Source: Tenacibaculum caenipelagi
Lineage (GTDB): Bacteria; Bacteroidota; Bacteroidia; Flavobacteriales; Flavobacteriaceae
Length of the DNA stretch: 64,000 nucleotides
Direction: 5' to 3'
NCBI RefSeq assembly: GCF_004363005.1
Contig: NZ_SNYH01000002.1
Location: 186,001-250,000 of the forward strand
Each line of letters opens with the position of its first letter. Positions within the stretch are counted from its first letter, which is position 1. The notes under the pieces were generated by a model that made no database searches, was not told the DNA's origin, and saw nothing but the letters and a program-made list of their open reading frames with translations. Below, piece by piece: positions 35,085 through 44,315 of the stretch. A program made the position numbers and the translations under genes.

Positions 35085-35945
35085 TTAGTTATTTAAAGCT
35101 TCTGCTCCACCAACGATTTCTAAAATTTCATTTGTAATAGCAGCTTGACGAGCTTTGTTATAAGTTAATAATAACTCATCACGTAATTCCGTAGCATTAT
35201 CTGTTGCTTTATGCATTGCAGTCATACGAGCACCGTGTTCGGCAGCAAATGAATCACGAATTGCTTTGTATAATTGCGTTTTTAATGACTTTGGAATTAA
35301 TTCTAATACAATCTCTTCTTTAGAAGGCTCAAAAATGTAATCTAAATTCACATTAGCATCGCTTTCTACAGGTTGAATTGGTAAGAATTGTTCTACTTGC
35401 GGTATTTGAGTAGCTGCGTTTTTAAATCTATTGTAAATGATTTCTATTTTATCATAAGAACCATCTACATATAAATTCATTAACTGTTCAGCAATTTGAG
35501 CAACGTTATCAAAAGTTAAATCATCAAAAACATCATTTCTGTTTTCAATAATCGTATAATCTTTTGATAAAATATCATTTCCTTTTTTACCAATAGTCAG
35601 TATATCAACAGCAACATCGTTATATTTTTTATTGATTGTTTTAACTGTTTCTTTAATGATAGATGAGTTAAAACCACCACATAAACCTCTGTTTGAAGTT
35701 ATGCTAACCAATAAAACTTTATTTACTTCTCTTTGTGTTGAATATACACCACCTGCATCACTATCTAAAGTAGCGCTTAAGCTTTGTAATAATTCGGTAA
35801 GCTTTGATGAATACGGACGCATTGCTGTAATTGCATCTTGAGCTTTTTTCAACTTAGCAGCCGATACCATTTTCATGGCAGAGGTAATCTGCATTGTTGA
35901 TTTAATCGAAGTAATTCTGTTACGTATTTCTTTTAAGTTTGCCAT
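35085..35945 (-). CDS. atpG: ATP synthase F1 gamma subunit
   Basis: A 286-residue central stalk subunit that rotates inside the alpha3beta3 ring. The N-terminal helix MANLKEIRNRITSIKSTMQITSAMKMVSAAKLKKAQ and the C-terminal helix with AEHGARMTAMHKATDNATELRDELLLTYNKARQAAITNEILEIVGGAEAL are the two strands of the coiled-coil shaft (here named by their ends: MANLKEIRNR and EIVGGAEAL). GLCGGFNSS is the family signature in the middle. It is the last gene of this operon, 62 bp behind atpA with a hairpin in the gap. Confidence 0.97.
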   Translation of the reverse strand: MANLKEIRNRITSIKSTMQITSAMKMVSAAKLKKAQDAITAMRPYSSKLTELLQSLSATLDSDAGGVYSTQREVNKVLLVSITSNRGLCGGFNSSIIKETVKTINKKYNDVAVDILTIGKKGNDILSKDYTIIENRNDVFDDLTFDNVAQIAEQLMNLYVDGSYDKIEIIYNRFKNAATQIPQVEQFLPIQPVESDANVNLDYIFEPSKEEIVLELIPKSLKTQLYKAIRDSFAAEHGARMTAMHKATDNATELRDELLLTYNKARQAAITNEILEIVGGAEALNN

Positions 35946-35971
35946 TTAATTGAACCTAAAATTTATAAAAC

Positions 35972-35989
35972 CCCCGTTGTTACACGGGG
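35972..35989 (-). other. Intercistronic hairpin between atpA and atpG
   Basis: CCCCGT (35972-35977) pairs with ACGGGG (35984-35989), a G/C stem that stands out in A/T-rich DNA. On the minus strand it lies 18 bp after the atpA stop and is followed by GTTTTATAAATTTT, like a weak terminator. It may protect or end the upstream message. Confidence 0.55.
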
Positions 35990-36007
35990 ATGTTGTTTTT
36001 AGTATTA

Positions 36008-37588
36008 TTAAGCTGAGAATTTAGCTGAAATTTCTTTAGCAGCGTCTGTTAAAGTATCAATCACTTCATCAGTTAATTTCCCTGCTTTTAAAGTATCTAA
36101 AGCATCTCTATGCTTAGCATTTAAGTACTCTAAATAATCTCTTTCAAATTCTTTTACCTTATTTACAGGTACATCTTTTAACAAGTTTTTAGAACCTGCA
36201 TAGATGATAGCTACCTGATCTTCTACAGTATAAGGATCGTTTTGAGCTTGCTTTAAGATTTCTACGTTACGCTTACCTTTTTCAATTACGTTCATGGTAG
36301 CAGCATCTAAATCAGAACCAAACTTAGCGAATGCTTCTAATTCACGGTACTGAGCTTGATCTAACTTTAAAGTACCTGATACTTTCTTCATTGATTTAAT
36401 CTGTGCGTTACCTCCTACACGTGATACAGAGATACCTACGTTAATTGCTGGACGAACCCCAGAGTTGAATAAATCTGACTCTAAGAAAATTTGACCATCG
36501 GTAATCGAAATTACGTTTGTTGGAATATATGCTGATACGTCTCCCGCTTGTGTTTCAATAATTGGTAATGCAGTTAAAGAACCTCCACCTTTAACAATTC
36601 CTTTTAAAGAATCTGGTAAATCATTCATTTCACTTGCAATTTTATCATCATTGATAACTTTTGCAGCACGCTCTAATAATCTTGAGTGTAAGTAGAATAC
36701 ATCTCCAGGATATGCTTCACGTCCTGGTGGTCTTCTTAATAATAATGAAATTTCACGGTAAGCAACAGCTTGTTTAGATAAATCATCATAAATAATTAAA
36801 GCTGGTCTACCAGTATCACGGAAATATTCACCAATTGCAGCTCCTGCGAAAGGTGCGTATACTTGCATTGCAGCAGGATCAGATGCATTTGCAGCAACTA
36901 TTGTTGTATATGCTAACGCTCCTTTTTCTTCTAACATGTTAGCAATAGCTGCTACTGTTGAAGCTTTTTGACCGATAGCTACATAGATACAGTACACTGG
37001 TTGTCCTGCATCATAAAATTCTTTTTGATTTAAGATAGTATCAAGAGCAACTGTTGATTTACCTGTTTGACGGTCACCAATAATTAACTCACGTTGACCA
37101 CGACCAACTGGAATCATTGCATCGATAGACTTGATACCAGTTTGTAAAGGTTCAGTTACTGGCTCACGAAAAATTACTCCTGGAGCTCTACGCTCTAAAG
37201 GCATTTCATAAGTAGTTCCTTCTATTGGTCCTTTACCATCAATTGGTTGTCCTAATGTATTTACAACACGTCCTACAATTCCTTCTCCAGCTCTTAAAGA
37301 AGCAATTCTTTCTGTACGCTTTACAGTAGACCCTTCTCTTACTGAAGTTGAAGCTCCTAATAATACAACCCCTGCATTATCTTCCTCTAAGTTTAATACG
37401 ATACCTTCTAATCCGTTATCGAATTCTACTAATTCACCGTATTGTACGTTAGATAATCCATAAACACGTGCAATACCATCACCTACTTGTAATACAGTCC
37501 CTACTTCGTTTAATGAAGCCTTAGACTCAAAATTTGTTAATTGTTCCTTTAAAATTGCTGATACTTCAGCTGGTTTAATTGCTGCCAT
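36008..37588 (-). CDS. atpA: ATP synthase F1 alpha subunit
   Basis: A 526-residue non-catalytic nucleotide-binding subunit, three copies per enzyme. It has the P-loop GDRQTGKST (about 170-178), [12 protein letters not shown], the alpha-subunit signature region [14 protein letters not shown] (about 364-377) and the arginine finger in SVSRVG. Length is normal. It follows atpH by 21 bp. The catalytic partner beta (atpD) is not in this operon or window, as usual for this phylum, where atpD-atpC form a second locus. Confidence 0.98.
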   Translation of the reverse strand: MAAIKPAEVSAILKEQLTNFESKASLNEVGTVLQVGDGIARVYGLSNVQYGELVEFDNGLEGIVLNLEEDNAGVVLLGASTSVREGSTVKRTERIASLRAGEGIVGRVVNTLGQPIDGKGPIEGTTYEMPLERRAPGVIFREPVTEPLQTGIKSIDAMIPVGRGQRELIIGDRQTGKSTVALDTILNQKEFYDAGQPVYCIYVAIGQKASTVAAIANMLEEKGALAYTTIVAANASDPAAMQVYAPFAGAAIGEYFRDTGRPALIIYDDLSKQAVAYREISLLLRRPPGREAYPGDVFYLHSRLLERAAKVINDDKIASEMNDLPDSLKGIVKGGGSLTALPIIETQAGDVSAYIPTNVISITDGQIFLESDLFNSGVRPAINVGISVSRVGGNAQIKSMKKVSGTLKLDQAQYRELEAFAKFGSDLDAATMNVIEKGKRNVEILKQAQNDPYTVEDQVAIIYAGSKNLLKDVPVNKVKEFERDYLEYLNAKHRDALDTLKAGKLTDEVIDTLTDAAKEISAKFSA

Positions 37589-37609
37589 CTTATTTCTTTT
37601 GATGTATAA

Positions 37610-38167
37610 TTAAATTTTTGGAATGTAATGACTGTTGTCAAATTCTCTCCTTAACTTATTAAATTGATTAGAGATACTTGCATCGTACTGCATATCTCCA
37701 ACACGTAAGATAAATCCTCCTAAAATATCAGGATTTACTATATTTTCAATACTCGCATTGTTTCCTGTAAGTGCTACAATCTTTGCTTGTATTTTATCTT
37801 CTATTTCTTTTGTTAAAGTTACCGCTGTAGTAACTTTAGCAACTTGCATGCTCTTATAATAATCGTATATTATAGAATATTGCCTAGCAATAGAATCTAA
37901 CATTAACATACGTTTATTTTCCCCTAATAAATTAAATAACCCTTTTACGATGTTATCTACTTTATCATCAAAAAGTGCATTTAAAACTTTACGCTTATCT
38001 GCAGCTTTAATTACAGGACTTTTAAGCATCGTTTTTAAATCGTCACTTCCAGCAATTGTATCTACGATTAACTTCATATTATCGTTTACTAAAGATTCAC
38101 TTCCTGTATCTTTAGCTAAGTTTAAAACTGCTTTGGCGTAACGTAATGCTGGTCTTGCTTCTTTCAT
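37610..38167 (-). CDS. atpH: ATP synthase F1 delta subunit (OSCP)
   Basis: A 185-residue peripheral-stalk subunit joining the b dimer to the top of F1. The N-terminal helical domain (AKAVLNLAKDTGSESLVNDN) and the C-terminal signature PDILGGFILRVGDMQYDASI followed by FNKLRREF are family-typical. It lies 7 bp behind atpF and 21 bp ahead of atpA. Confidence 0.95.
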   Translation of the reverse strand: MKEARPALRYAKAVLNLAKDTGSESLVNDNMKLIVDTIAGSDDLKTMLKSPVIKAADKRKVLNALFDDKVDNIVKGLFNLLGENKRMLMLDSIARQYSIIYDYYKSMQVAKVTTAVTLTKEIEDKIQAKIVALTGNNASIENIVNPDILGGFILRVGDMQYDASISNQFNKLRREFDNSHYIPKI

Positions 38168-38174
38168 CTACTGA

Positions 38175-38675
38175 TTAGTTTAAAGTAACCTCTTCTAACA
38201 TTCCTTCAACAAGTCTTAATTGATCGTCTTGTGAAGCTAATTCTTTTCTCACAACTTTCTGAGCTATTTCGATAGATAAGTCTCCAACTTTCTTCTTTAA
38301 CTCAGCAATAGCTGCTTGTTGCTCTTGTTTAATAGTCGCTTTAGCATTTTCGATTAAAATAGTCGCTTGTTCATGCGCTTCTTCTTTAGCTTCAGCAATA
38401 ATGGTATCTTTAATTTCACGAGCTTCTTTCATCATTGCATCTCTCTCAGCTCTTGCTTCTTTTAACAATCTATCATTATCTGCTTGTAAATTTTGCATTT
38501 CTTTACGAGCGTTCTCTGCTTGATCTAATGCGTTTTGAATACCTTCTTCTCTTTCTGTTAAAGAGTTCATAATAGGTTTCCAAGCAAACTTAATCATTAA
38601 GAAAAGTAAGATTACTAAAATGATTGCTTGCATAATAAACAACCCTGGAGAAAAATCATTTAATAACTGATCCAT
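38175..38675 (-). CDS. atpF: ATP synthase F0 b subunit
   Basis: A 166-residue peripheral-stalk subunit: one N-terminal membrane helix (about 9-29, PGLFIMQAIILVILLFLMIKF) and a long charged coiled coil (KFAWKPIMNSL, then AENARKEMQNLQ) that reaches F1. Length and the W-K-P-I motif after the membrane helix are typical. It is 107 bp behind atpE, the widest gap among the core subunits, and that gap holds a hairpin. Confidence 0.96.
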   Translation of the reverse strand: MDQLLNDFSPGLFIMQAIILVILLFLMIKFAWKPIMNSLTEREEGIQNALDQAENARKEMQNLQADNDRLLKEARAERDAMMKEAREIKDTIIAEAKEEAHEQATILIENAKATIKQEQQAAIAELKKKVGDLSIEIAQKVVRKELASQDDQLRLVEGMLEEVTLN

Positions 38676-38722
38676 TGTATATGAAATTTATTCTTTTTAA
38701 TTATTTTGTTTTGTTTAATTTG

Positions 38723-38762
38723 AAAACATTTCCTGCAACCAACCGTTACAGGAAAATGTTTT
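38723..38762 (-). other. Intercistronic hairpin between atpE and atpF
   Basis: AAAACATTTCCTG (38723-38735) pairs with CAGGAAAATGTTTT (38749-38762) with one bulged base and a 13-base loop, about 20 bp after the atpE stop. It may stabilise the atpE end of the message or cut read-through into atpF. Confidence 0.6.
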
Positions 38763-38782
38763 ACTGCTGTTTTGTGTCGGAA

Positions 38783-38989
<207 letters not shown>

Positions 38990-39021
38990 TTATATAAATT
39001 AAACAAATTCTTAATTCTAAA

Positions 39022-40140
39022 TTAATGATGGTCGTGTTCTTCTACCGCCATTCCAATAAATAACGATGATAACATTGTAAAAATAAATGCTTGTAAGAAC
39101 GCTACCAATATTTCAATTACTGAAATAAACAATGCTAACGCTAATGATAATCCAGTTGAACCAACTGCTCCGAATTGACTCTTTAATGTAATCATTAAAG
39201 CAATTAAGCTCATTACTACGAAGTGACCTGCAGTCATGTTTGCAAATAAACGTATTAATAATGCAAATGGCTTCGTTAACATACCTAACACTTCGATAGG
39301 TGCTAAGATGATTTTCATTGGAATTGGTACGTTTGGCATCCAAAAGATGTGTTTCCAATAATCTTTATTACCACTAAACTGTACGATTATAAAAGTAAAT
39401 AAAGCTAAACAAACTGTTACTGCAATTTGACCTGTAACGTTAAACCCTAATGGAGTTAATCCCATTAAATTTAAAATCCAGATAAAGAAAAATACAGTTA
39501 ACAAGAAGCCCATAAACTTACGGTAATGCTTTTCACCAATATTTGGTCGTGCAATCTCATCTCTTACATATAATACTAATGGCTCTAACACTCTTCCAAC
39601 CCCTGTTGGAATCGCTCCTTTTTTATAACCTCTAGCTAACGAACCAAATCCTAAAAACATTAACAAACCAGCTAACAACATTCCCATTACACTCTTAGTA
39701 ATAGAAAAATCTAACGCTTTGTGTGCATTTGTTGCATGGTGATGCTCATCAAAAGAAACATGTTCAGCACCTTCTTCTAATTCGTAAATCTTGCTATGAA
39801 TTTTAGCTAACTTAACTCCGTCTTTTTCTACAACTACGTGTCCATCATCATTGTGATGGAACGCAGAAGACATAAATGTTTTCAATCCTTTGCTAGTCCA
39901 AACAATTACTGGTAACGGAAAACCAACATGTTTACGTTCACCTGCATCGTTTGTATACGAAAACAATGTAAAATCGTGTGAATCCGCTAAGTGATGTTTA
40001 ATGTAGGCATTTATCCCCTCTTGAGTGTTAATCTGCCCTTCTTTACCTGAAGTCTCTCCACCTCCAGCAAACGCTGTAAATGAACTAAATACTATTGCTA
40101 ATACCGTTAAAAAATAGATAGGTTTTTTTGCTATCGTCAT
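39022..40140 (-). CDS. atpB: ATP synthase F0 a subunit with long N-terminal extension
   Basis: A 372-residue protein, about 100 longer than the E. coli subunit. It begins with a signal-like hydrophobic segment (about 7-25, ending FTAFAGGG) and a His- and Asp-rich periplasmic region (about 30-150, with SSAFHHNDDGH and DEHHHATNAHK). The conserved membrane part follows, with the half-channel arginine in LLIRLFANMTAGH (about 295-307) and the last helix VAFLQAFIFTMLSSLF. It ends in the polar tail E-E-H-D-H-H. The extension is known in other Bacteroidota. It has its own promoter. Confidence 0.96.
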   Translation of the reverse strand: MTIAKKPIYFLTVLAIVFSSFTAFAGGGETSGKEGQINTQEGINAYIKHHLADSHDFTLFSYTNDAGERKHVGFPLPVIVWTSKGLKTFMSSAFHHNDDGHVVVEKDGVKLAKIHSKIYELEEGAEHVSFDEHHHATNAHKALDFSITKSVMGMLLAGLLMFLGFGSLARGYKKGAIPTGVGRVLEPLVLYVRDEIARPNIGEKHYRKFMGFLLTVFFFIWILNLMGLTPLGFNVTGQIAVTVCLALFTFIIVQFSGNKDYWKHIFWMPNVPIPMKIILAPIEVLGMLTKPFALLIRLFANMTAGHFVVMSLIALMITLKSQFGAVGSTGLSLALALFISVIEILVAFLQAFIFTMLSSLFIGMAVEEHDHH

Positions 40141-40180
40141 ACCTTACTAAATATAGAATTATGGTCTCTAAATTTCCGTG

Positions 40181-40209
40181 CAAAGGTACACATTTAATTA
40201 AAACTACAA
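40181..40209 (-). promoter_or_regulatory. Promoter of the atpB-E-F-H-A-G operon (TTG-N18-TACCTTTG)
   Basis: On the minus strand TTG (complement of 40207-40209) is followed after 18 bp by TACCTTTG (complement of 40181-40188), a good match to the Bacteroidota consensus, 40 bp before the atpB ATG. Confidence 0.65.
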
Positions 40210-40274
40210 ATCTTTTTTTAGCTTAGTTTTCTCAAACTTTTTAAAGTGGAAATTTTTAACATTAAAAAACAGAA

Positions 40275-40655
40275 CTATTTGTTATTCAATAGTTTTGAAA
40301 CTGCTATAGCTTCAACTATTAAAAACAAGAACAAAGGAATTACCAAAGAAATTCTCTCGGGTTTAGAAAGTTGTTCATTCACAAATACTGATGCTTGAAA
40401 AATTAAAACAAAGAGCCCTATTTTTAAAAAAATAGAGGCTAAATAAGCATACCCTGCTTGATTTGGTAATTTTTCAGCAACAAACTCAACAATTGAGTAC
40501 ACAATAATTGCCGCAACAACATGAAATAAATATATCGATATTAACGAAAATGATAAGTGAATTTCTTTTGAATTTACAATATAATCATGTGGAAAATAAC
40601 TTACTGTAAACAATAAAATAATAGCAGTAAGAAAATACAAAATGCGTTTAATCAT
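40275..40655 (-). CDS. DUF6168-like four-helix membrane protein of the atp locus
   Basis: A 126-residue protein with four hydrophobic helices (about 4-20, 36-58, 70-92, 102-122). It stands in the place where other bacteria carry atpI, between the AtpZ gene and atpB, and overlaps the AtpZ gene by 8 bp. I recall this type as DUF6168 in flavobacteria; no catalytic motif is seen. A role in c-ring assembly or in Mg2+/Ca2+ handling, as for AtpI/AtpZ, is inferred from position only. Confidence 0.8.
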   Translation of the reverse strand: MIKRILYFLTAIILLFTVSYFPHDYIVNSKEIHLSFSLISIYLFHVVAAIIVYSIVEFVAEKLPNQAGYAYLASIFLKIGLFVLIFQASVFVNEQLSKPERISLVIPLFLFLIVEAIAVSKLLNNK

Positions 40656-40878
40656 TCTCTTTTGATATTTTTGAAACTTGACGAATCACAGAAAACATGG
40701 CTCCAAAAACTGCCACCAATGTACATATTTTGGTATATAGTTGATCGTCGTTAGGATATTTGGAATCTAACCATTCACCTAGTAAACTTCCTAGATAAAT
40801 GGTTAAACCCATTTGAAGTCCGATTCCTGTGAATCGAATGTATTTACTAAGCGGTTTTTTCTTTGAGTCCTTGCTCAT
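40648..40878 (-). CDS. atpZ: AtpZ/AtpI family protein
   Basis: A 76-residue protein with two membrane helices (about 14-33, TGIGLQMGLTIYLGSLLGEW, and 46-66) typical of AtpZ, which helps F0 assembly and cation supply to the synthase. The G-x-G-x-Q-M-G and G-x2-L-G-E-W-L-D pattern is characteristic. Its first 32 bp overlap the end of the bactofilin gene and its last 8 bp overlap the next gene, so translation of these three is probably coupled. Confidence 0.9.
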   Translation of the reverse strand: MSKDSKKKPLSKYIRFTGIGLQMGLTIYLGSLLGEWLDSKYPNDDQLYTKICTLVAVFGAMFSVIRQVSKISKEND

Positions 40879-41254
40879 TTTTATTTAATTCTTTTACCGC
40901 TCCTTTCATAGCACACGTAGCGTTAAATGCTGCTCCTGGTTCAACAGAAAGTTTACCTATTACTACATCACCATTAATTATCGCTGAAGATTTAACAGTT
41001 AAGGTATTTGACACCGACAACTCTCCTGTAAATTTACCTTCTACATCAGCATTAGTACATTCTACCTTTCCTTTAATAAGACCTGTATTACCTATAACTA
41101 CTCTACCGCTGGTTTGTATAGTTCCTTCTAAAGTTCCATCGATTCTAAAATCTCCTTCTGAAATTATTTCTCCAGTTATTTTAGTGTTTTGTCCAATAAC
41201 ATTTCTTTCTGCAACTTTATTCTCGCCTGCTTTTTTGTTTTCTTTACTAAACAT
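40847..41254 (-). CDS. Bactofilin (polymer-forming cytoskeletal protein)
   Basis: A 135-residue bactofilin: right-handed beta-helix built from short repeats (about 20-115; GDFRIDGTLEGTIQTSGRVV, GLIKGKVECTNADVEGKFTG, ELSVSNTLTVKSSAIINGDV), with short polar tails. Bactofilins self-assemble without nucleotide and scaffold cell-wall or motility proteins. It lies 21 bp behind the SprE-like TPR gene and overlaps atpZ, so it is inside the gliding/ATP synthase gene cluster. Client protein unknown. Confidence 0.93.
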   Translation of the reverse strand: MFSKENKKAGENKVAERNVIGQNTKITGEIISEGDFRIDGTLEGTIQTSGRVVIGNTGLIKGKVECTNADVEGKFTGELSVSNTLTVKSSAIINGDVVIGKLSVEPGAAFNATCAMKGAVKELNKNEQGLKEKTA

Positions 41255-41275
41255 ATTTGGGGAATTTAAGGGTGT

Positions 41276-43504
41276 TTATTTTTTATTTAATTGTTCTATA
41301 ATTTCTTTTGCTTTTTTACCTTCTTCTGTAGTTGCGTAACTAACAGCTACAAATTCTAACGCTTGCTTATACGTTTCTTTATTTTGATACTTACCTATAG
41401 CCAAGGCTTTTAGGAGTGCAAACTTAGGAATTAAATTTGAATTTTTTAGCGTTGGTAAAAAATTATCTACCTCAGTAACAGCTTCTTCAAACTTATTTTC
41501 TTTATATGTGTAATATATTTCTTTGTATTTATTTAAAATTTCATCTTCTTTTTTCTCCTCTACAAGCTTAGTATCAGGGTTCTTAATTATTTGAGCAAAT
41601 CTTGTTTCTGGGTACTTTTGTAAGATGATATTCTTATACTCATCAGCTTTAGCTAAGTTGTTCTCTTCTTTATAAATTTGGTATAAATGATAACTTATAG
41701 GTAATTCTAATTGGTTATTTGTACGTACTTCATTTAAACGTTCTAAATTTTTAATGGCTAATGAAGAATTTTTAAACTGCTCTTTATAAATCAATCCTAA
41801 TTGATACAACGCATCGTTACGCTCTAAAACCAAATCAGCAATCACTTTTTCATCTGTAGGAATGACATCTAAATAAGTAGAAAGTTCATACCTCTTGTTT
41901 ACTTTTGTTTCTTCATTGGTAGCTATATCATCAATAACATTAATAGATTTATCAGATAGTCTCCAATTATCTTCTAACGGACGTGTTCCCCATATCTTTT
42001 GAAACTCCGCCCTACCAAAACCTAATGCTTGTGTGTTATAAAAATACCACTTGCCTTTGTTGGAACTATTATTTATAGAAGCTCCTCCTCCAAAACTACT
42101 TCCAAAATTTTGAGCATTTAATAACTGTTGCCTTTTTTCTTCGTCTTCTTTTTTGATTTTTTCGATGTATGCTTCAAAGAAAGAAGTTCTTTCATCTGGG
42201 GTCATCGCTACAAGTTTAAGAATACTATCATTCTTTTTTACTGTTTCTTCATACTTTCTTAAAGTAGTAAGCCCTTTATTTTTTCTACGAATTCTTCGTA
42301 TTCTTTTTTCTTGGTCGAACTCTTTTGAAACCACTTGCATTACACTGTCGTAATACGATCCTGCTAACAAATAATCTTCTTTTCCAAAAGCCATATCACC
42401 CAAACGTTCATAGGCATAGGTTTTTTGATAATTATTATTGTGTTTAGCTTCTAACGATTTTTTATAATACTCTGCTGCTTTCTCTGGATTGTTTCTTCCC
42501 TCCTCTAAAACACCTGCTTGATAATATAAAGCGTTTAAAAACTTACGATTGTCCGTGTTTTTTATTAACTTCTTTAATCTAGCTAACACAACTATCGATG
42601 CGGAATCATTCGGAGTATTCTTGGCTAATTCAATATCAGCCCTAATACGAAATCTGTGTGGTGCTTTTCTACTTTCTGCTAGTTTTTTAAACACCATTCG
42701 TGCAGAATCTTTTCTGTTTAACTCACTATAAATTTGTCCTAACACAAACATATTACGAGCTGTTTGTTCTTTATTGTAGTGTGTTTTTGTTGCTAATTTC
42801 AGATAATCTACCACTTTTTGAATGGTATCTGTTTTTTCATACGCCATAGCCATGGCTGTATAGGCATGTTCTTTTGTTGATTTGTTTATCTTTTCAGTTT
42901 CGTCTAAAACATCTAACAATAATCGAAGTGTTTCAATTGCTCTTTTTTCATTGTCTAAACGAATGTTTGTTTTAGCCCTCCAAATTTTTGTCTCGTAATT
43001 TAAATTTGCTTTTGGATAATTCGCAATAACATAATTAAAAGCCTCTAAAGCTGGGATAAAACGTTGTGTGTAATATCTTGCTTTCCCTAACAACAAATAC
43101 GCATCATCTATCTGGCTATTCTTTTCATAACCATTAATATTCATAGAGTGGGTTTGAATGGCCTTTACTGCTTTTTCTTCTGCTTTTTCAAAAGGAGTTA
43201 AATTTTTATTTTCTTCTTCTTCAGTAGCATCAAACCCTGTACCAGGTGTTAAGACTTTAGTATCTATTACACTTTCATCAAAAGTTATAGGTTCAATTTG
43301 CAGACGTTTCCAAAAGTTATCTTCATGCTTATCTTGAATTTCTTTAAGCCCTTTTAAATAAGCCTGTTCTCCATTAAAAAGCACATTGTATTTAGTGGTA
43401 ACTGCGTGATAACTTCGGTTTACAAAAGCATCTTTTTTTACACTACACGAATACACGATAGCTGCTAAAACACTGAATATTATTATTTTGCCCCCTTTTC
43501 TCAT
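41276..43504 (-). CDS. sprE: SprE/PorW-like TPR lipoprotein (gliding/type IX secretion)
   Basis: A 742-residue lipoprotein (lipobox V-Y-S-C20) with TPR repeats across most of its length (for instance PALEAFNYVIANYP, PEKAAEYYKKSLEA, FEEAVTEVDNFLP). The start VKKDAFVNRSYHAVTTKYNV, leading to LFNGEQAYLKGL, is the signature of SprE of Flavobacterium johnsoniae and PorW of Porphyromonas gingivalis, needed for T9SS function. The symbol is by family resemblance. It is the first gene of the run leading to the ATP synthase operon. The presence of GldH and a T9SS sorting domain elsewhere in the window supports the assignment. Confidence 0.82.
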   Translation of the reverse strand: MRKGGKIIIFSVLAAIVYSCSVKKDAFVNRSYHAVTTKYNVLFNGEQAYLKGLKEIQDKHEDNFWKRLQIEPITFDESVIDTKVLTPGTGFDATEEEENKNLTPFEKAEEKAVKAIQTHSMNINGYEKNSQIDDAYLLLGKARYYTQRFIPALEAFNYVIANYPKANLNYETKIWRAKTNIRLDNEKRAIETLRLLLDVLDETEKINKSTKEHAYTAMAMAYEKTDTIQKVVDYLKLATKTHYNKEQTARNMFVLGQIYSELNRKDSARMVFKKLAESRKAPHRFRIRADIELAKNTPNDSASIVVLARLKKLIKNTDNRKFLNALYYQAGVLEEGRNNPEKAAEYYKKSLEAKHNNNYQKTYAYERLGDMAFGKEDYLLAGSYYDSVMQVVSKEFDQEKRIRRIRRKNKGLTTLRKYEETVKKNDSILKLVAMTPDERTSFFEAYIEKIKKEDEEKRQQLLNAQNFGSSFGGGASINNSSNKGKWYFYNTQALGFGRAEFQKIWGTRPLEDNWRLSDKSINVIDDIATNEETKVNKRYELSTYLDVIPTDEKVIADLVLERNDALYQLGLIYKEQFKNSSLAIKNLERLNEVRTNNQLELPISYHLYQIYKEENNLAKADEYKNIILQKYPETRFAQIIKNPDTKLVEEKKEDEILNKYKEIYYTYKENKFEEAVTEVDNFLPTLKNSNLIPKFALLKALAIGKYQNKETYKQALEFVAVSYATTEEGKKAKEIIEQLNKK

Positions 43505-43576
43505 ACGATAATGCTTTTACTGTACAACAACGTTATAATCGTGTTTTTTGTACGTAAAAAGGTAAAAATAATAATT

Positions 43577-43597
43577 ATAAGGTGATTTTAACCTTAT
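43577..43597 (-). terminator. Terminator of the ABC transporter operon
   Basis: ATAAGGT (43577-43583) pairs with ACCTTAT (43591-43597); on the minus strand it comes right after the stop at 43599 and is followed by an A/T-rich run. Confidence 0.5.
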
Positions 43598-43598
43598 T

Positions 43599-44294
43599 TT
43601 AAGCAGAAAAATAACTCTCTAATTCTTGCAAGGTTTCTTGTGATGTGTTGATGTCTCTTACCACCTGTCCTTTATCTAAAACTACTATTCTCTCACAAAC
43701 TTCAGTTACATGGCTTAAATCGTGACTAGAAACTAATACAGTAACCTCTTTATTATCAGTTAAGGTTTTAATTAGTTTTTTTAATCGAATTTGTGTGGTA
43801 GGATCTAAATTAGCAAAAGGTTCGTCTAAAATAACTACTTGTGGATTTCCCATCATTGCTGCAACAATACCTACTTTTTTCTGATTTCCTTTACTTAAAC
43901 TTCGTAAGTATTTCTTCTTTCCTAAAATTTCATCGTTGAAAAACTCTTCAAACTGACTTAAAAACCCTTGAACATCTGCTTTATTCATTCCTCGTAAATC
44001 GCCTACAAAATCAAAATATTCTTCAGGAGTTAAGTAGCCAATTAAAAAAGTTTCATCAATAAACGACCCTGTAAATGTTTTCCAATCTTCACTCTTATTT
44101 ACAACTACTTCGTTATTTACAATTTTACCTGTTGTTGGTCGAATCAAATCTAACAACAAGTTAAATAATGTTGTTTTTCCTGCTCCGTTATTTCCTACCA
44201 ATCCAAAAGATTGTCCACTTGGTATTTGTAAGTTTTCAAGGTTTAAAACTTGTGTGGTTCCGTATGTTTTTGAAATATTATCTATTGATATCAT
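43599..44294 (-). CDS. ABC transporter ATP-binding protein
   Basis: A 231-residue ATPase with Walker A GLVGNNGAGKTTLF (about 33-46), signature LSKGNQKKV (about 130-138), Walker B VVILDEPFANLD and the switch histidine in VLVSSHDLSH. It works with the permease encoded 21 bp upstream. The pair resembles small exporter modules of Bacteroidota; cargo is unknown. It is not GldA, although it belongs to the same broad superfamily. Confidence 0.93.
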   Translation of the reverse strand: MISIDNISKTYGTTQVLNLENLQIPSGQSFGLVGNNGAGKTTLFNLLLDLIRPTTGKIVNNEVVVNKSEDWKTFTGSFIDETFLIGYLTPEEYFDFVGDLRGMNKADVQGFLSQFEEFFNDEILGKKKYLRSLSKGNQKKVGIVAAMMGNPQVVILDEPFANLDPTTQIRLKKLIKTLTDNKEVTVLVSSHDLSHVTEVCERIVVLDKGQVVRDINTSQETLQELESYFSA

Positions 44295-44315
44295 TTTATG
44301 CTATTTTAAGTTTAG

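Noticed and set aside
40863..41339. 158-codon frame antisense to the bactofilin gene
   Set aside because: It is the shadow of a well-defined bactofilin gene and has no start context or family likeness.
43599..44294. GldA (gliding ABC ATPase) for the ABC gene
   Set aside because: It is paired with a DUF5687 permease, not with GldF/GldG, so the general label is safer.
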